A DNA stretch of 64,000 nt from Symsagittifera roscoffensis (Eukaryota; Xenacoelomorpha; Acoela; Convolutidae): NCBI RefSeq assembly GCF_963678635.1, contig NC_087070.1:50884514-50948513 (forward strand). Direction: 5' to 3'. A program made the translations under genes and the position numbers. Of this stretch, positions 22,146 to 34,300 are shown piece after piece (within the stretch, counting starts at the first letter, position 1; each line of letters begins with the position of its first letter). Under the pieces are notes generated by a model that was not told the DNA's origin, searched no databases, and was given only the letters and a program-made list of their open reading frames with translations.

Positions 22146-25100
22146 TGGAGACAATCGTAACAAAATATGACTATCTTAGTAAAAAAATTACTTTGTCTCC
22201 TGAATGTGGTAGGATTTTTCTGGCCTTTGCACAGCAACCGGCTAGACTCGTTATCTTTCTTGTTTTAAAATGTAAGGTGGATAAACTGGTATTAAAGGCT
22301 GAATGGTTATTTTTTGAAGCTGAAATCAACTGCTTACGCAAATTTTTGTGGATATATTACAACTAAGATTCATGTTTTTTAATCAATTTGTATAAAAGTT
22401 CATATTCGGCGGGAAAAAACTTCTAACTCAGTTTCAATGATATGTTTTTTTGATCTAATAAGCCAGTTGAGTCACTTTCAATCCTTTCGATCAATTTTTC
22501 CACCTTTTTTGCCGGGAAATTTTGATCTAGTTTTGGTCAGCTAAATCCACACTAAAGGAATTGGTTTTTAGAATTCGGGGTTCCTATCACCAAAAGGAAC
22601 GGAAAAGCTTAAAGTCCTTATTTAGAAGTCGTGGTGTATATGAAAAATTTTATCATCCTTTTGGAATGTTTTGAGGTGCTGATTGAGTGTATGTTTGCGT
22701 GTATGGAATACCCCCACCCCTTTGTCTCTCTAGTAACAAGTTGCCATCCCTATAATGTAATAAAATAGAGGTTAAGAATATGCACATTTTGCACCCATTA
22801 ATGAATTCCCCTTGGCTCTTTTTCACTTTCCACGTGTATTCATGGCTAAACGCATAATGATACGTAATTATGTTATTATGAAGAATAAAATCTGTTCACA
22901 ATTGTCAGTTTGTTCACCGTGCAAGTTTCATTGCATAATGACAATGTTACAGTACTTTTTCAAAAATGGAACTCATCGAAAAGGGGCAAAGTGGTAGGGC
23001 CCCTTCTATTCTCAAGAGATCCAAATCAAATATCAGAAAAACAAACTACCAGAAAAAAATTCAGCCAAAATTTGAAGGCTCATTTACCTTTCATTTCATT
23101 CCACGCATGAGTATCAATTTTATGAGGTAATGAGTGGTTTTACAAGGTTAAGTATGCAGCTCAAATCTATTTGCCGTGGCTTCAATAGTCTGTATGTCTA
23201 TTTTCATTGCAATTGGTGCAATTGGACAATGTTGGCAATAATTCTGCTTGTAACATTTCGCAGGTGTGGGAATGGGGAGGAAAAAGAGCCAATTTGAAGT
23301 CTTGAAGTTTAGGTAGTCAAAACATTCTGTAACACTCGTGTAGAATTAAGGAATTTTTCTTTTATTCAAATTTCGAATTTAGTTCACAAATTGTCAGTGT
23401 GACTTATGACATCACTCAGTTGACTAATAGCCAATAATAACTGCCTAAAACATATGGTTGATAAAGCAGATTTGATATAACTGGTGTTTGTCTGACTAGC
23501 AGCCAAGATACCGTAAGGTAATCAATGAGGTCTGTTCAACAACCTCGAAGTCTAATTTTTGCTTGTAGAAAGAATTAATTTTCCCCTATGCAATGCGCGT
23601 ATTTGAGTATAGATTGAGCACGTTATTGTAATTTATATATTTTTCAAAACCTTAAAAAACACAAAAATTTACTATAGCTTAAAAAAGCCTTGAAATTTGT
23701 TCAACTCGGCGGTTATGAAGCAGATAGAGGTCTCAATTTAGATTTATTGCCTGTTTGTTATCTGCAAACAACGGAAATATTGGGAAAATTTAGCTACCAA
23801 TGAATTAGTACAATGCCGATTATGAATTTAGTATAAATTGTATGAGATTATACAATTTTGTAAACATAGTTAGCTTGTTGTAAAATGACTTTTTGCATGT
23901 GAAAGGGATCGAACTGTCACATGTTGGATCATAATTTTGCCCAACTTTCGAGCCGCAGAAGTATGTAGAGGGTACAAGTAGAATGAAGCCCGCAGTCTAA
24001 ATGGGTTCTTGTTCTGACTATTTGATCTCACGTTTGATAAATCTGCTCTCAAATGTACCTTATCTTAATCAGACTATCTAGTTGCCATTTTGTAATAACA
24101 CGAATGCGGGTTCAAACCATAACAACATACAACTTTGAGCGATAAGCTTGTTTGGAATAACTTACAGCTATAACATAACAACTATATTTAATATTACTCT
24201 TTTAGCCTCTGAGCTTCAAAATTTCGATCAAAAATTTACGGCCGAAAGTTACAAAATCTCCTTAACTTAAAAAATTTGTATTTTGTCTGAACAGACGGGC
24301 AGCCATGTTTCCCTCATTCTCTCAATCGCAGTGTGGATTTCGTGGGGATCTTTGTGACCGATTGGTTTCCTTCTACACGCCATTGATTCTTATCGCAGTT
24401 GCAGTTATCGTGGAAGGTCAAATGCTTTTCGGTAGGTTATTGCAATTTTTCTTATTCATTTCAATGCATTAAAATATTCAAGTTTTTTCATTTTTCCTCG
24501 ATGTCTGGAGTTTGCTCGGGTTAAAATTTTGATATCTTTCGTAAAGATTGACTTGAGTTTTAATGCAAGTCAGGGCATTCCGCAAAGTGAATTGTTCCCG
24601 TGTTAGTGGAAATAATCATCATGGGTGAAACTCTTTGCGGTCTAATTAGCTGAAATTGGAAACTCAAACAAGAGTAGCCAGTGGATGTGCAAATATCATA
24701 AAAAGCTCCAACAGTCCAACCACATTGATAAAAAACGATCACATATATTTTTTGAACACTTGTGTCGTTCTTTGTACGTGGCGTGATGAGAACACAACAT
24801 TTTTTTTTCTAAATAAGGCGTAAACGACTACAGTTGTTATCTTTACACAAGCAACGCTTGTGTTATTATATAAGCTCTCTTTTTTTCTAACCTAAACCGC
24901 TAATATTGTTGCGACGCAAATTTTGTTGCAACAAAACGTGTTCATTTTGAAAGTGTTCATTTTGGTCAGTAATCAAATAGCACTTTAGTTTCAAGGTATC
25001 ATGAATCTGTAGCGTACACGTAGGGAAGGAGACCCGCAACAAAATAAGAGGGTTGGAACTTGGCCAGGGGCGGATGTTTTTAATGAACTTTTTCGTATAC

Positions 25101-25331
25101 TAGAAAAAATGTGTCTACTCTATAAATTGAGGCATGTTAGTTCAAATTGACTGTTACTGCTAATGCAGCATAATTTGCTCGCGTCACTGAGCAATTACGT
25201 AGACTCATAATTGTCGTGCGTCACTTGAGAAATTTGTAGACTCATAGTTTTACTCATTCAGTTTTTACCAGTAGCGTTATCGTTCATATTCTTGTTTGCG
25301 TATGCGATGTGCAACTTCGTCTCTGTGTTTT
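22146..25331. repeat. 3.2 kb tandem duplication, copy A
   Basis: Runs from GGAGACAATCGTAACAAAAT to the junction CTCTGTGTTTTT. It is followed directly by copy B, which starts with the same words at 25332. It includes the right half of tandem unit 3 and innexin exon 1A. Confidence 0.88.
24305..24431 (+). CDS. innexin first coding exon, copy A (Arg13)
   Basis: ATG at 24305; the donor is gtaggt at 24432, phase 1. It encodes residues 1-42 plus the first base of Gly43, covering the cytoplasmic N-terminus and TM1. An acceptor-like gtctgaacag ends just before ACGGGCAGCC-ATG, so a 5' untranslated exon probably lies upstream. Codon 13 is CGT (Arg). Confidence 0.9.
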
Positions 25332-28300
25332 TGGAGACAATCGTAACAAAAAATGACTATCTTAGTTAAAAAATTACTTTGTTTTCTGAATGTGGTTGGA
25401 TCTTTCTGGCTTTTGCACAGCAACCGGCTAGACTATACGGTGGATACACTGGTGTTACAGGCTGCATGGTAATTTTTTGAAGCTGTAATCAACTGCTTAC
25501 ACAAATTTTTGTGGATATATTACAAGTAAGTTTCATGTTTTTTAATCAGTTTGTATAAAAATTCATAGTCGGCGGGAAAAAACTTCTAACTCAGTTTCAA
25601 TGATATGTTTTTTTGATCTAATAAGCCAGTTAAGTCACTTACAATCCTTTCGATCAATTTTTCCACCTTTTTTGCCGGGAAATTTTGATCTAGTTTTCGT
25701 CAGCTAAATCCACACTAAAGGAATTGGTTTTTAGAATTCGGGGTCACTATCACCAAAAGAAACGGAAAAGCTTAAAGTCCTTATTTAGAAGTCGTGGTGT
25801 ATATGAAAAATTATATCATCCTTTTGGAATGTTTTGAGGTGCTGATTGAGTGTATGTTTGCGTGTATGGAATACCCCCACCTCTTTGTCTCTCTAGTAAC
25901 AAGTTGCCATCCCTATAATGTAATAAAATAGAGGTTAAGAATATGCACATTTTGCACCCATTAATGAATTCCCCTTGGCTCTTTTTCACTTTCCACGTGT
26001 ATTCATGGCTAAACGCATAATGATACGATGTAATTATGAAGAATAAATCTGTTCACAATTGTCAGTTTGTTCACCGTGCCAAGTCTTATTGCATAATAAC
26101 AATAATACAGTACTTTTTCAAAAATGAAACTCATCGAAAAGGGGCAAAGTGGTAGGGCCCCTTCTATTCTCAAGAGATCCAAATCAAATATCAGAAAAGA
26201 AACTACCAGAAAATATTCTGCCAAAATTTGAAGACTCATTTTCTTTTAATTTCATTTCACGCATGAGCATCAATTTTATGGTGTAATTTTATGGTTTTAC
26301 AAGGTGAAGTATGCAGCTCAAATCTATTTGCCGTGTGGCTTAAATAGTCTGTATGTCTATTTTCATTGCAATTGGACAATGTTAGCACACATTGTGCTTG
26401 AGTAGTTTCGCAGGTGTGGGAGGGGGGAGGAAAAAGGGCCAATTTGAAGTCTTGAAGTTTAGGTAGTCAAAACATTCTGTAACACTCGTGTAGAATTAAG
26501 GAATTTTTCTTTTATTCAAATTTCGAATTTAGTTCACAAATTGTCAGTGTGACTTATGACATCACTCAGTTGACTAATAGCCAATAATAACTGCCTAAAA
26601 CATATGGTTGATAAAGCAGTTTTGATATAACTGGTGTTTGTCTGACTAGCAGCCAAGATACCGTAAGGTAATCAACGAGGTCTGTTCAACAACCTCGAAG
26701 TCTAATTTTTGCCTGTAGAAAGAATTAATTTTCTACACTTTGCCCTATGCAATGCGCATATTTGAGTATAGATTGAGCACGTTATTGTAATTTATATATT
26801 TTTCAAAACCTTAAAAAACACAAAAATTTACTAGCTTAAAAAAGCCTTGAAATTTGTTCAACTCGGCAGTTATGAAGCAGATAAGAGGTCTCAATTTAGA
26901 TTTATTGCCTGTTTGTTATCTGCAAACAACGGAAATATTGGGAAAATTTAGCTACCAATGAATTACTACAATGCCGATTATGAATTTAGTATAAATTGTA
27001 TGAGATTATACAATTTTGTAAACATAGTTAGCTTGTTGTAACTGACTTTTTGCATGTGAAAGGGATCGAACTGTCATATGTTGGATCATAATTTTGCCCA
27101 ACTTTCGAGCCACACGAGTATGTAGAGGGTACAAGTAGAATGAAGCCCGCAGTCTAAATGGGTTCTTGTTCTGACTATTTGATCTCACGTTTGATAAATC
27201 TGCTCTCAAATGTACCTTATCTTAATCAGACTATCGAGTTGCCATTTTGTAATAACACTAATGCGGGTTCAAACCATAAAAACATACAACTTCGAGCGAT
27301 AAGCTTGTTTGGATTAACTTAAAGCTATAACATAACAACTATATTTAATATTACTCTTTTAGCCTCTGAGCTTCAAAATTTCGATCAAAAATTTACGGCC
27401 GAAAGTTACAAAATCTCCTTAACTTAAAAAATTTGTATTTTGTCTGAACAGACGGGCAGCCATGTTTCCCTCATTCTCTCAATCGCAGTGTGGATTTTGT
27501 GGGGATCTTTGTGACCGATTGGTTTCCTTCTACACGCCATTGATTCTTATCGCAGTTGCAGTTATCGTGGAAGGTCAAATGCTTTTCGGTAGGTTATTGC
27601 AATTTTTCTTATTCATTTCAATGCATTAAAATATTCAAGTTTTTTCATTTTTCCTCGATGTCTGGAGTTTGCTCGGGTTAAAATTTTGAAATCTTTCGTA
27701 AAGATTGACTTCTTGAGTTTTAATGCAAGTCAGGGCATTCCGTAAAGTGAATTGTTCCCCTGTTAGTGGAAATAATCATCATGGGTGAAACTCTTTGCAG
27801 TCTAATTAGCTGAAATTGGAAACTCAAAACAAGAGTAGCCAGTGGATGTGCAAATATCATAAAAAGCTCCAACAGTCCTACCGCATTGATAAAAAACGAT
27901 CACACATATTTTTTGAACACTTGTGTCGTTCTTTGTACGTGGCGTGATGAGAACACAACATTTTTTTTTCTAAATAACGCGTAAACGACTACAGTTGTTA
28001 TCTTTACACAAGCAACGCTTGTGTTATTATATAAGCTCTCTTTTTTTCTAACCTAAACCGCTAATATTGTTGAGACGCAAATTTTGTTGCAACAAAACGT
28101 GTTCATTTTGAAAGTGTTCGTTTTGATCAATAACCAGCTATTAAGGATAGCTGCCAATGCTAAGGATATTAAAACAGACTATTTTTTTTACAAATAGCAC
28201 TTTAGTTTCAAGGTATCATGGATCTGTAGCGTACACGTAGGGAAGGAGACCCGCAACAAAATAAGAGGATTGGAAGCTGGCCAGGGGCGGATGTTTTTAA

Positions 28301-31300
28301 TGAACTTTTTCGTATACTAGAAAAAATGCGTCTACTCTATAAATTGAGGCATGTTAGTTCAAATTGACTGTTACTGCTAATGCAGCATAATTGGCTCGCG
28401 TCACTGAGCAATTACGTAGACTCATAATTGTCGTGCGTCACTTGAGAAATTTGTAGACTCATAGTTTTACTCATTCAGTTTTTACCAGTAGCGTTATCGT
28501 TCATATTCTTGTTTGCGTATGCGATGTGCAACTTCGTCTCTGTGTTAAGTGATTATATGATTTAGCACTCGACCCCTTCGATGATTATTTGCGGTACCAA
28601 TTTTTCGGGGCAAAATAAATTTCAACCGAATGCATAGTTCTTCCGCATGCTACCTTCAGGCACCTCGACATTTTGTTTCGCCTTCTAATGTTTTTTTGTT
28701 TGATTTGTTTCGCAACAGGTGCGAATCTCAGCTTTGCTGTTCTATTAAGTTTTGTACTGATAGATTGTTTTGATTAAGGATTGAAAAGTTTTTTTTTGCT
28801 TTCTCATGTATTTGTTTTCAAAACAATCGGACTTCACAAGGTCATGTATCAAGAACACATCTCGAGGATGCGAGATCAAGTGACTTATCATTTTGAGTTA
28901 CTTCCAGTCATCATTCGGCTAACTCAAAAAACGACAGAAAACGGTCTTTTCTGTCCGAATGCATAGAATTCAACCGAATGCATAGTTCTTCCGCATGCTA
29001 CCTTCAGGCACCTCGACATTTTGTTTCGCCTTCTGATGTTTTTTTTGTTTGATTTGTTTCGCAACAGGTGCGAATCTCAGCTTTGCTGTTGTATTAAGTT
29101 TTGTACTGATAGATTGTTTTGATTAAGGATTGAAAAGTTTTTTTTTGCTTTCTCATGTATTTGTTTTCAAAACAATCAGACTTCACAAGGTCATGTATCA
29201 AGGACACATCTCGAGGATGCGAGATCAAGTGACTTATCATTTTGAGTTACTTCCAGTCATCATTCGGCTAACTCAAAAAACGACAGAAAACGGTCTTTTC
29301 TGTCCGAATGCATAGAATTCAACCGAATGCATAGTTCTTCCGCATGCTACCTTCAGGCACCTCGACATTTTGTTTCGCCTTCTGATGTTTTTTTTGTTTG
29401 ATTTGTTTCGCAACAGGTGCGAATCTCAGCTTTGCTGTTGTATTAAGTTTTGTACTGATAGATTGTTTTGATTAAGGATTGAAAAGTTTTTTTTTTGCTT
29501 TCTCATGTATTTGTTTTCAAAACAATCAGACTTCACAAGGTCATGTATCAAGGACACATCTCGAGGATGCGAGATCAAGTGACTTATCATTTTGAGTTAC
29601 TTCCAGTCATCATTCGGCTAACTCAAAAAACGACAGAAAACGGTCTTTTCTGTCCGAATGCATAGAATTCAACCGAATGCATAGTTCTTCCGCATGCTAC
29701 CTTCAGGCACCTCGACATTTTGTTTCGCCTTCTAATGTTTAGAATGTTTGTTTCACCTCGACAGAAAATGGTCTGAGGTATATATAGGATCATCTCCTTC
29801 AGACGTTTGAAAACCTCACCACAAAGGGTCCGCTCTTATATTGTTTTGTGACACCCATCTATAAAAGAGGAGTTTGGAAAGGCAAAGACCTTAGGCAAAT
29901 TTCTGTCTTACCGTCTTTCACTTAGTTTTTCTTATTTGCTAAACAGCTAAGTTGCACAGGTAGTGCCATAAAATTTTAATTTAACCTATTTATTTAAAAG
30001 TCCAAGTTCACTTCCTCGTAGCATCAGAATTCATTTTTCTAAAGTTGCCTTAGGTCCCAATATATTGTATTTTTGAGAGTGCACTTTTAAAGAATGCAAA
30101 TTTTTGAAAAAGCGACCAAAAGACAAGGCATAAATTGGGCCTTGTTGAGGTTCCAAGAGAGCCCAAATATGCATGATTTTTCTTTTTTTTGTCAAGTATT
30201 TTTATTGATCTTTCCTGAATTGAAAAATGAAAATGTCCGATGTCTTTTTTTTGTTTTTTTTTTAGGTGAGCCAGCGACTTGTTTCACTACCACTGAAATG
30301 AACTCGAAACAGGCAGAGTACGTGTCTGAGTATTGTGCCGCCGCTGACTCTCATTACACATCAATTGACTCCCTCGACTCAGGCGAAGATGAACTTGAAA
30401 CAGTTGAAAACCTGACCAAAAACGCACCGTTCTTTTTTCTTCTGGCTGGTAAGAAAATGTTTTGCCATCATTAAGTGTTTATTTAATTATCAATTAGCTT
30501 AGATCATTTCCAAAAAATGAACCAAAAAATCTTGACCAAAAATGATTAGAATAACAAAAAGTGCGTTTGGTGATATGTTACAATAGGCGGTAATTTTCAG
30601 TGTAGTGCATGTATTAAATTTGAGAACTATAATAAAATATTATAGTCATTTCATTTTCAATCATTTATACTACTACTAAGATAGTTTTTGTAAATACTTT
30701 ACTCTGACAGATGAAATGCTATTCAACAATTCAAAATTTACAGTTTTGCCAAAAAATTTGGCTTTAGAAACAAATTATAAACAAAGTGCAAAGTATAACA
30801 AAGAGCTACCCGCATCCAGTTTCAAGCGTTAATAATCGATTATAACATGATTTTAGTACCAATCTTACAACATTTGCGAAAAAAAATTGATTTTAATCAA
30901 TTAATAATTGATTGTAATCTCTTTTTGAAATCAAATATAATCAGTTATAATACATTGTAATCGATAATAATTGTTTATAATCTCTTTTGTTTGACCTTTT
31001 TGTCTTCGACCTTGCACATTAGTTGCTTATAATTTATGCTTTTTGTAGAAGTTGGTTTTATCTGAAAAACGGGAAAACTGTTTTAACAGTTTTCAAATCA
31101 GTTCAAACTTAAAACATTTTTATTTTTTCATTTCTCCTTGATTATAATTGTTTCATGACGTATATATATATTTTTTTTCTACCACTAAAATATCAGCACA
31201 CTACTTTAGTTTCATAATTTATATAGAAGAGCTATATTTCACCTACCGCGGGATTCTTTCAACTTATGTTAAGGGATCTCTATAAAACTTTTGTTTCGTG

Positions 31301-34300
31301 GAAAAACCAAAGAGTGACAGGGCATCTCACTTTGAGAGATTTTTGACAAAAAAAACAAAAAAAAAGTATTATAATCTATTAAAATAGATTATAATAGATT
31401 ATAAGAGATTGTAACAGATTTTCGGAAAAATTATAATCAATAATAATTGATAATAGTTAATTCGGTCATTTTCATAATAATTAATGCCACGAAAAAGGTT
31501 ATCATTATAATGGATTATAAATCGTTTAAACATCCAAATTTGGCGCTTATAATTAATTATGATTTTGATAAAATTATAATCGATATATTTTCGATTATTT
31601 TCGTTATAAACGATTATTTTCTCTTTTTACTGAGTGCGGGTATCCATCTATTCAAATTGAACCTGCATTCTTTTGTTTTATTTCACCCCTGCGTTTGTTG
31701 CACATGCGTGTTTATCTTCAAAGTCCGAAATTACATCCCTTTTTTTCTGGCTCGGCACGACTATCATTTAAAGCAAAGTTCCCAGTGGATGAAAAAAGGC
31801 ACATTTATTAGGCTACTGGGTTAGGTTTTCCGAAACTGCTTACGTTCTGTGGCCTTTCGAAAAGTTTTCATCTTGTCTGGGCTCTGATAATGTAGGTAGC
31901 TGTTTGGAGTCACAATCTTGTTTAACACAATATCGGAAGCTCAGGGTTAGGTCTGATTTGTAATACTCCAATATGGGCAAGCATGACCGAAGGAGTGACA
32001 AAACTCTTCTCCACGTTAGGCTGTTCTTTTTGTGAAGGTTGGCTTGAGCACTAAACAATGGCGCTCAAAAAATGTACATGTCGAGCTAAAAAAAAATGAG
32101 CATGTCGTTTTCACATGGCTCTCAAAAAATGACTTTTTAGCCCTAAAAAGTAGTTATTTCCTTCTTTCGACTTTGGTCTTGCGCTTTCGAAATTCTATCT
32201 TGATTTTTCCAAAAAAAATATTGAATTTTCGAAATAATATCAAATTGAAATTTTTTATATTGGATTGTCTCGAGGTTTTCTTGGAAATTATGTATTATTG
32301 TCCCTTAATAATGTATTAGTGGCAAAAATAATGAAAGCTTCAATGAAAAAACTATGAATGTTAAGTTTTGCAATCCTTATTGTTTTCCCGAAAGAGAAGC
32401 AATGAGGAGAAAAGCGAAGGGTGATAAAAACTAATTAAAAGTTGCATGTTTATAGCCCTCCTTCTGTACTACCCATTTGCCGAGTGGAAGACGATCTCCA
32501 GATGTCTGGGCATGGATCTGGACTCCCTGAGGAAAACAGTGGAGAACCCAGTGTTGTCTTCCAGTGGACAATGTGTGGAAAAGGTGGCAACCGTGGCTGC
32601 AAACCAGATGGAAAACTACCTGCAAGTGAAGAGAAACAAAACTCCGGTCAGCTAATTGTAATGCATTCTAACTACATTGATTTTTTTAGACCACCTTTAA
32701 AAACTTTGACTTTTGGACCACCAGGTTAAGTTTTCACTTATTTGTAAATTATCCTTTCATATTGTTCGCTTTCTGGAAAAATTTTTGATTTCCGAACTTT
32801 GGGTTTTCTTTTGCTGTCTGAAGAACGTTAGTTTTAATTACTCCAAAATATCTTCCAGGGCTGTTCTCCGTTCTTATCCTGTCTCACCTGTCGATGTCTG
32901 GTCTCGATCAGTTACCTGTACCTCAAAGTGCAATACCTGTTGGCCATTGCCTTCTCCGCACTCCTGTTCACCTTCTGTGTCAACCCCTCCTTCTACTACA
33001 TGGGGGTGCCGATGGTGATGCAGTACCTGGACAAGTGCTGTCCTGAAATAGTAGAGTTGATGGGAGGGTACTCCGAGTTCACTTATTCTGGAGTTGTGAT
33101 TTGTGACGTGGAAATCAGCAAACTCGGAAGTAAGTGAGCATTACATGGGATATGGGGGTGTAGCAGTTAGCATAGGTGCCTATTAGCATGCGCTAACGAA
33201 TTGTTTTAATCGGGTGCGCATTTAGATTAAAAACAAATTAGCCTAAATTTTAAGTTAATTTCGAAAACAATCTTACTTGTAAGGGAAAAACGTTCAATTT
33301 CGCCAAGTTAAAAATTCGGCCAAGTGCACGCTGATAGAAGTTGCAAGTTTCAGTAAACAAAACTTGAAATAGCGAGTCTTCAAACTACATGCTCTTATAT
33401 AGGCATGTTAATAAACACATGCTAATAGGCCGGTACCCAAGGGAAGAATTTTTATCAATACACTAAATTAGCCATAGAGCCAGTGATGTCCAGTTAAGAA
33501 AAAATAAAAAATGATATTATTGTTCGAGAAAATTATAAAAATTGTTGGTATCAATTAGAAATTTTCTGAAACTATTTAAATTTTTTTTGCAGTTTGAATT
33601 TTTCTTGAGCGTGTTTTTAGCATTTTTTCTGCCAGTTTTGGTTTTTTGCAATTCTGAGGAAATAAATCAAAAGCAATTTTTTTGAGCATATCTATTTGCA
33701 ACAAAATCTTCTCAATTTTGTCGTAAAAACTTAGATTTTTTGCTTTTTCCTCAAAACTGAGAAGTAAAATAAATTGACATAACTAAACTGTGTACTTTGG
33801 CGTCGGATCGAATACCGCCCGAGCAATTAATTTTTTTTCAATTATAAATTGTTCGATTTAAATTAAAATTTTTCATTTAAATTGAGAGGACACATAATTT
33901 CACATTTAAATAAATTGAAATTTAAATGAAAATTCAAACTAGTTGAAATTATTTTCTTAAATGGACATCACTGCCTAGAGCTTTGTATTAAGAATTCTAA
34001 TTTTCCTGCGCTCTAATTGGTTGAAAATTTGGTTTGTTCATCTTTTGAACACTCCCTTCCCCTTGCAAGAAAGCTTGAGGGAGAGTGTTCAATGGATAAA
34101 TAAACCGAATTTTTGGCCAATCAGAGCGCAGGAAAATAAAAAATCTCAATAGAATGCTCTAGTGCTAATTTACTTGCTAAATTACAATAAAATTTTTGAG
34201 TTGATAAAAAAAATTGTCAAAAATGCTTGGATGAAAAGTCAAAAATTGACAGGATGAAAACAACCACCCCATGCATTATTATTCCGCACTTCCTCCTCGG

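Larger units (their letters stand above)
20860..23050. repeat. 2.18 kb tandem unit, copy 3
   Basis: Third unit, with more small differences than between copies 1 and 2, including an extra 55-60 bases near 22465-22515 and a loss near 21995. Its right half (from about 22146) is also the left end of the 3.2 kb duplication that carries the innexin exon. Confidence 0.85.

Noticed and set aside
28781-29315. Repeated 61-codon frames in the 349-base array
   Set aside because: Identity follows from the array. Composition is not protein-like and there is no start context.
31840-32058. A 72-codon minus-strand frame in innexin intron 2
   Set aside because: No recognisable domain, splice context or homology that I can recall.
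32713-33018. A 101-codon frame overlapping innexin exon 4
   Set aside because: It is an out-of-frame shadow of exon 4.
34000-34137. Possible CRISPR or satellite array from inverted words
   Set aside because: It is a single foldback with no spaced repeats, and the genome is eukaryotic.
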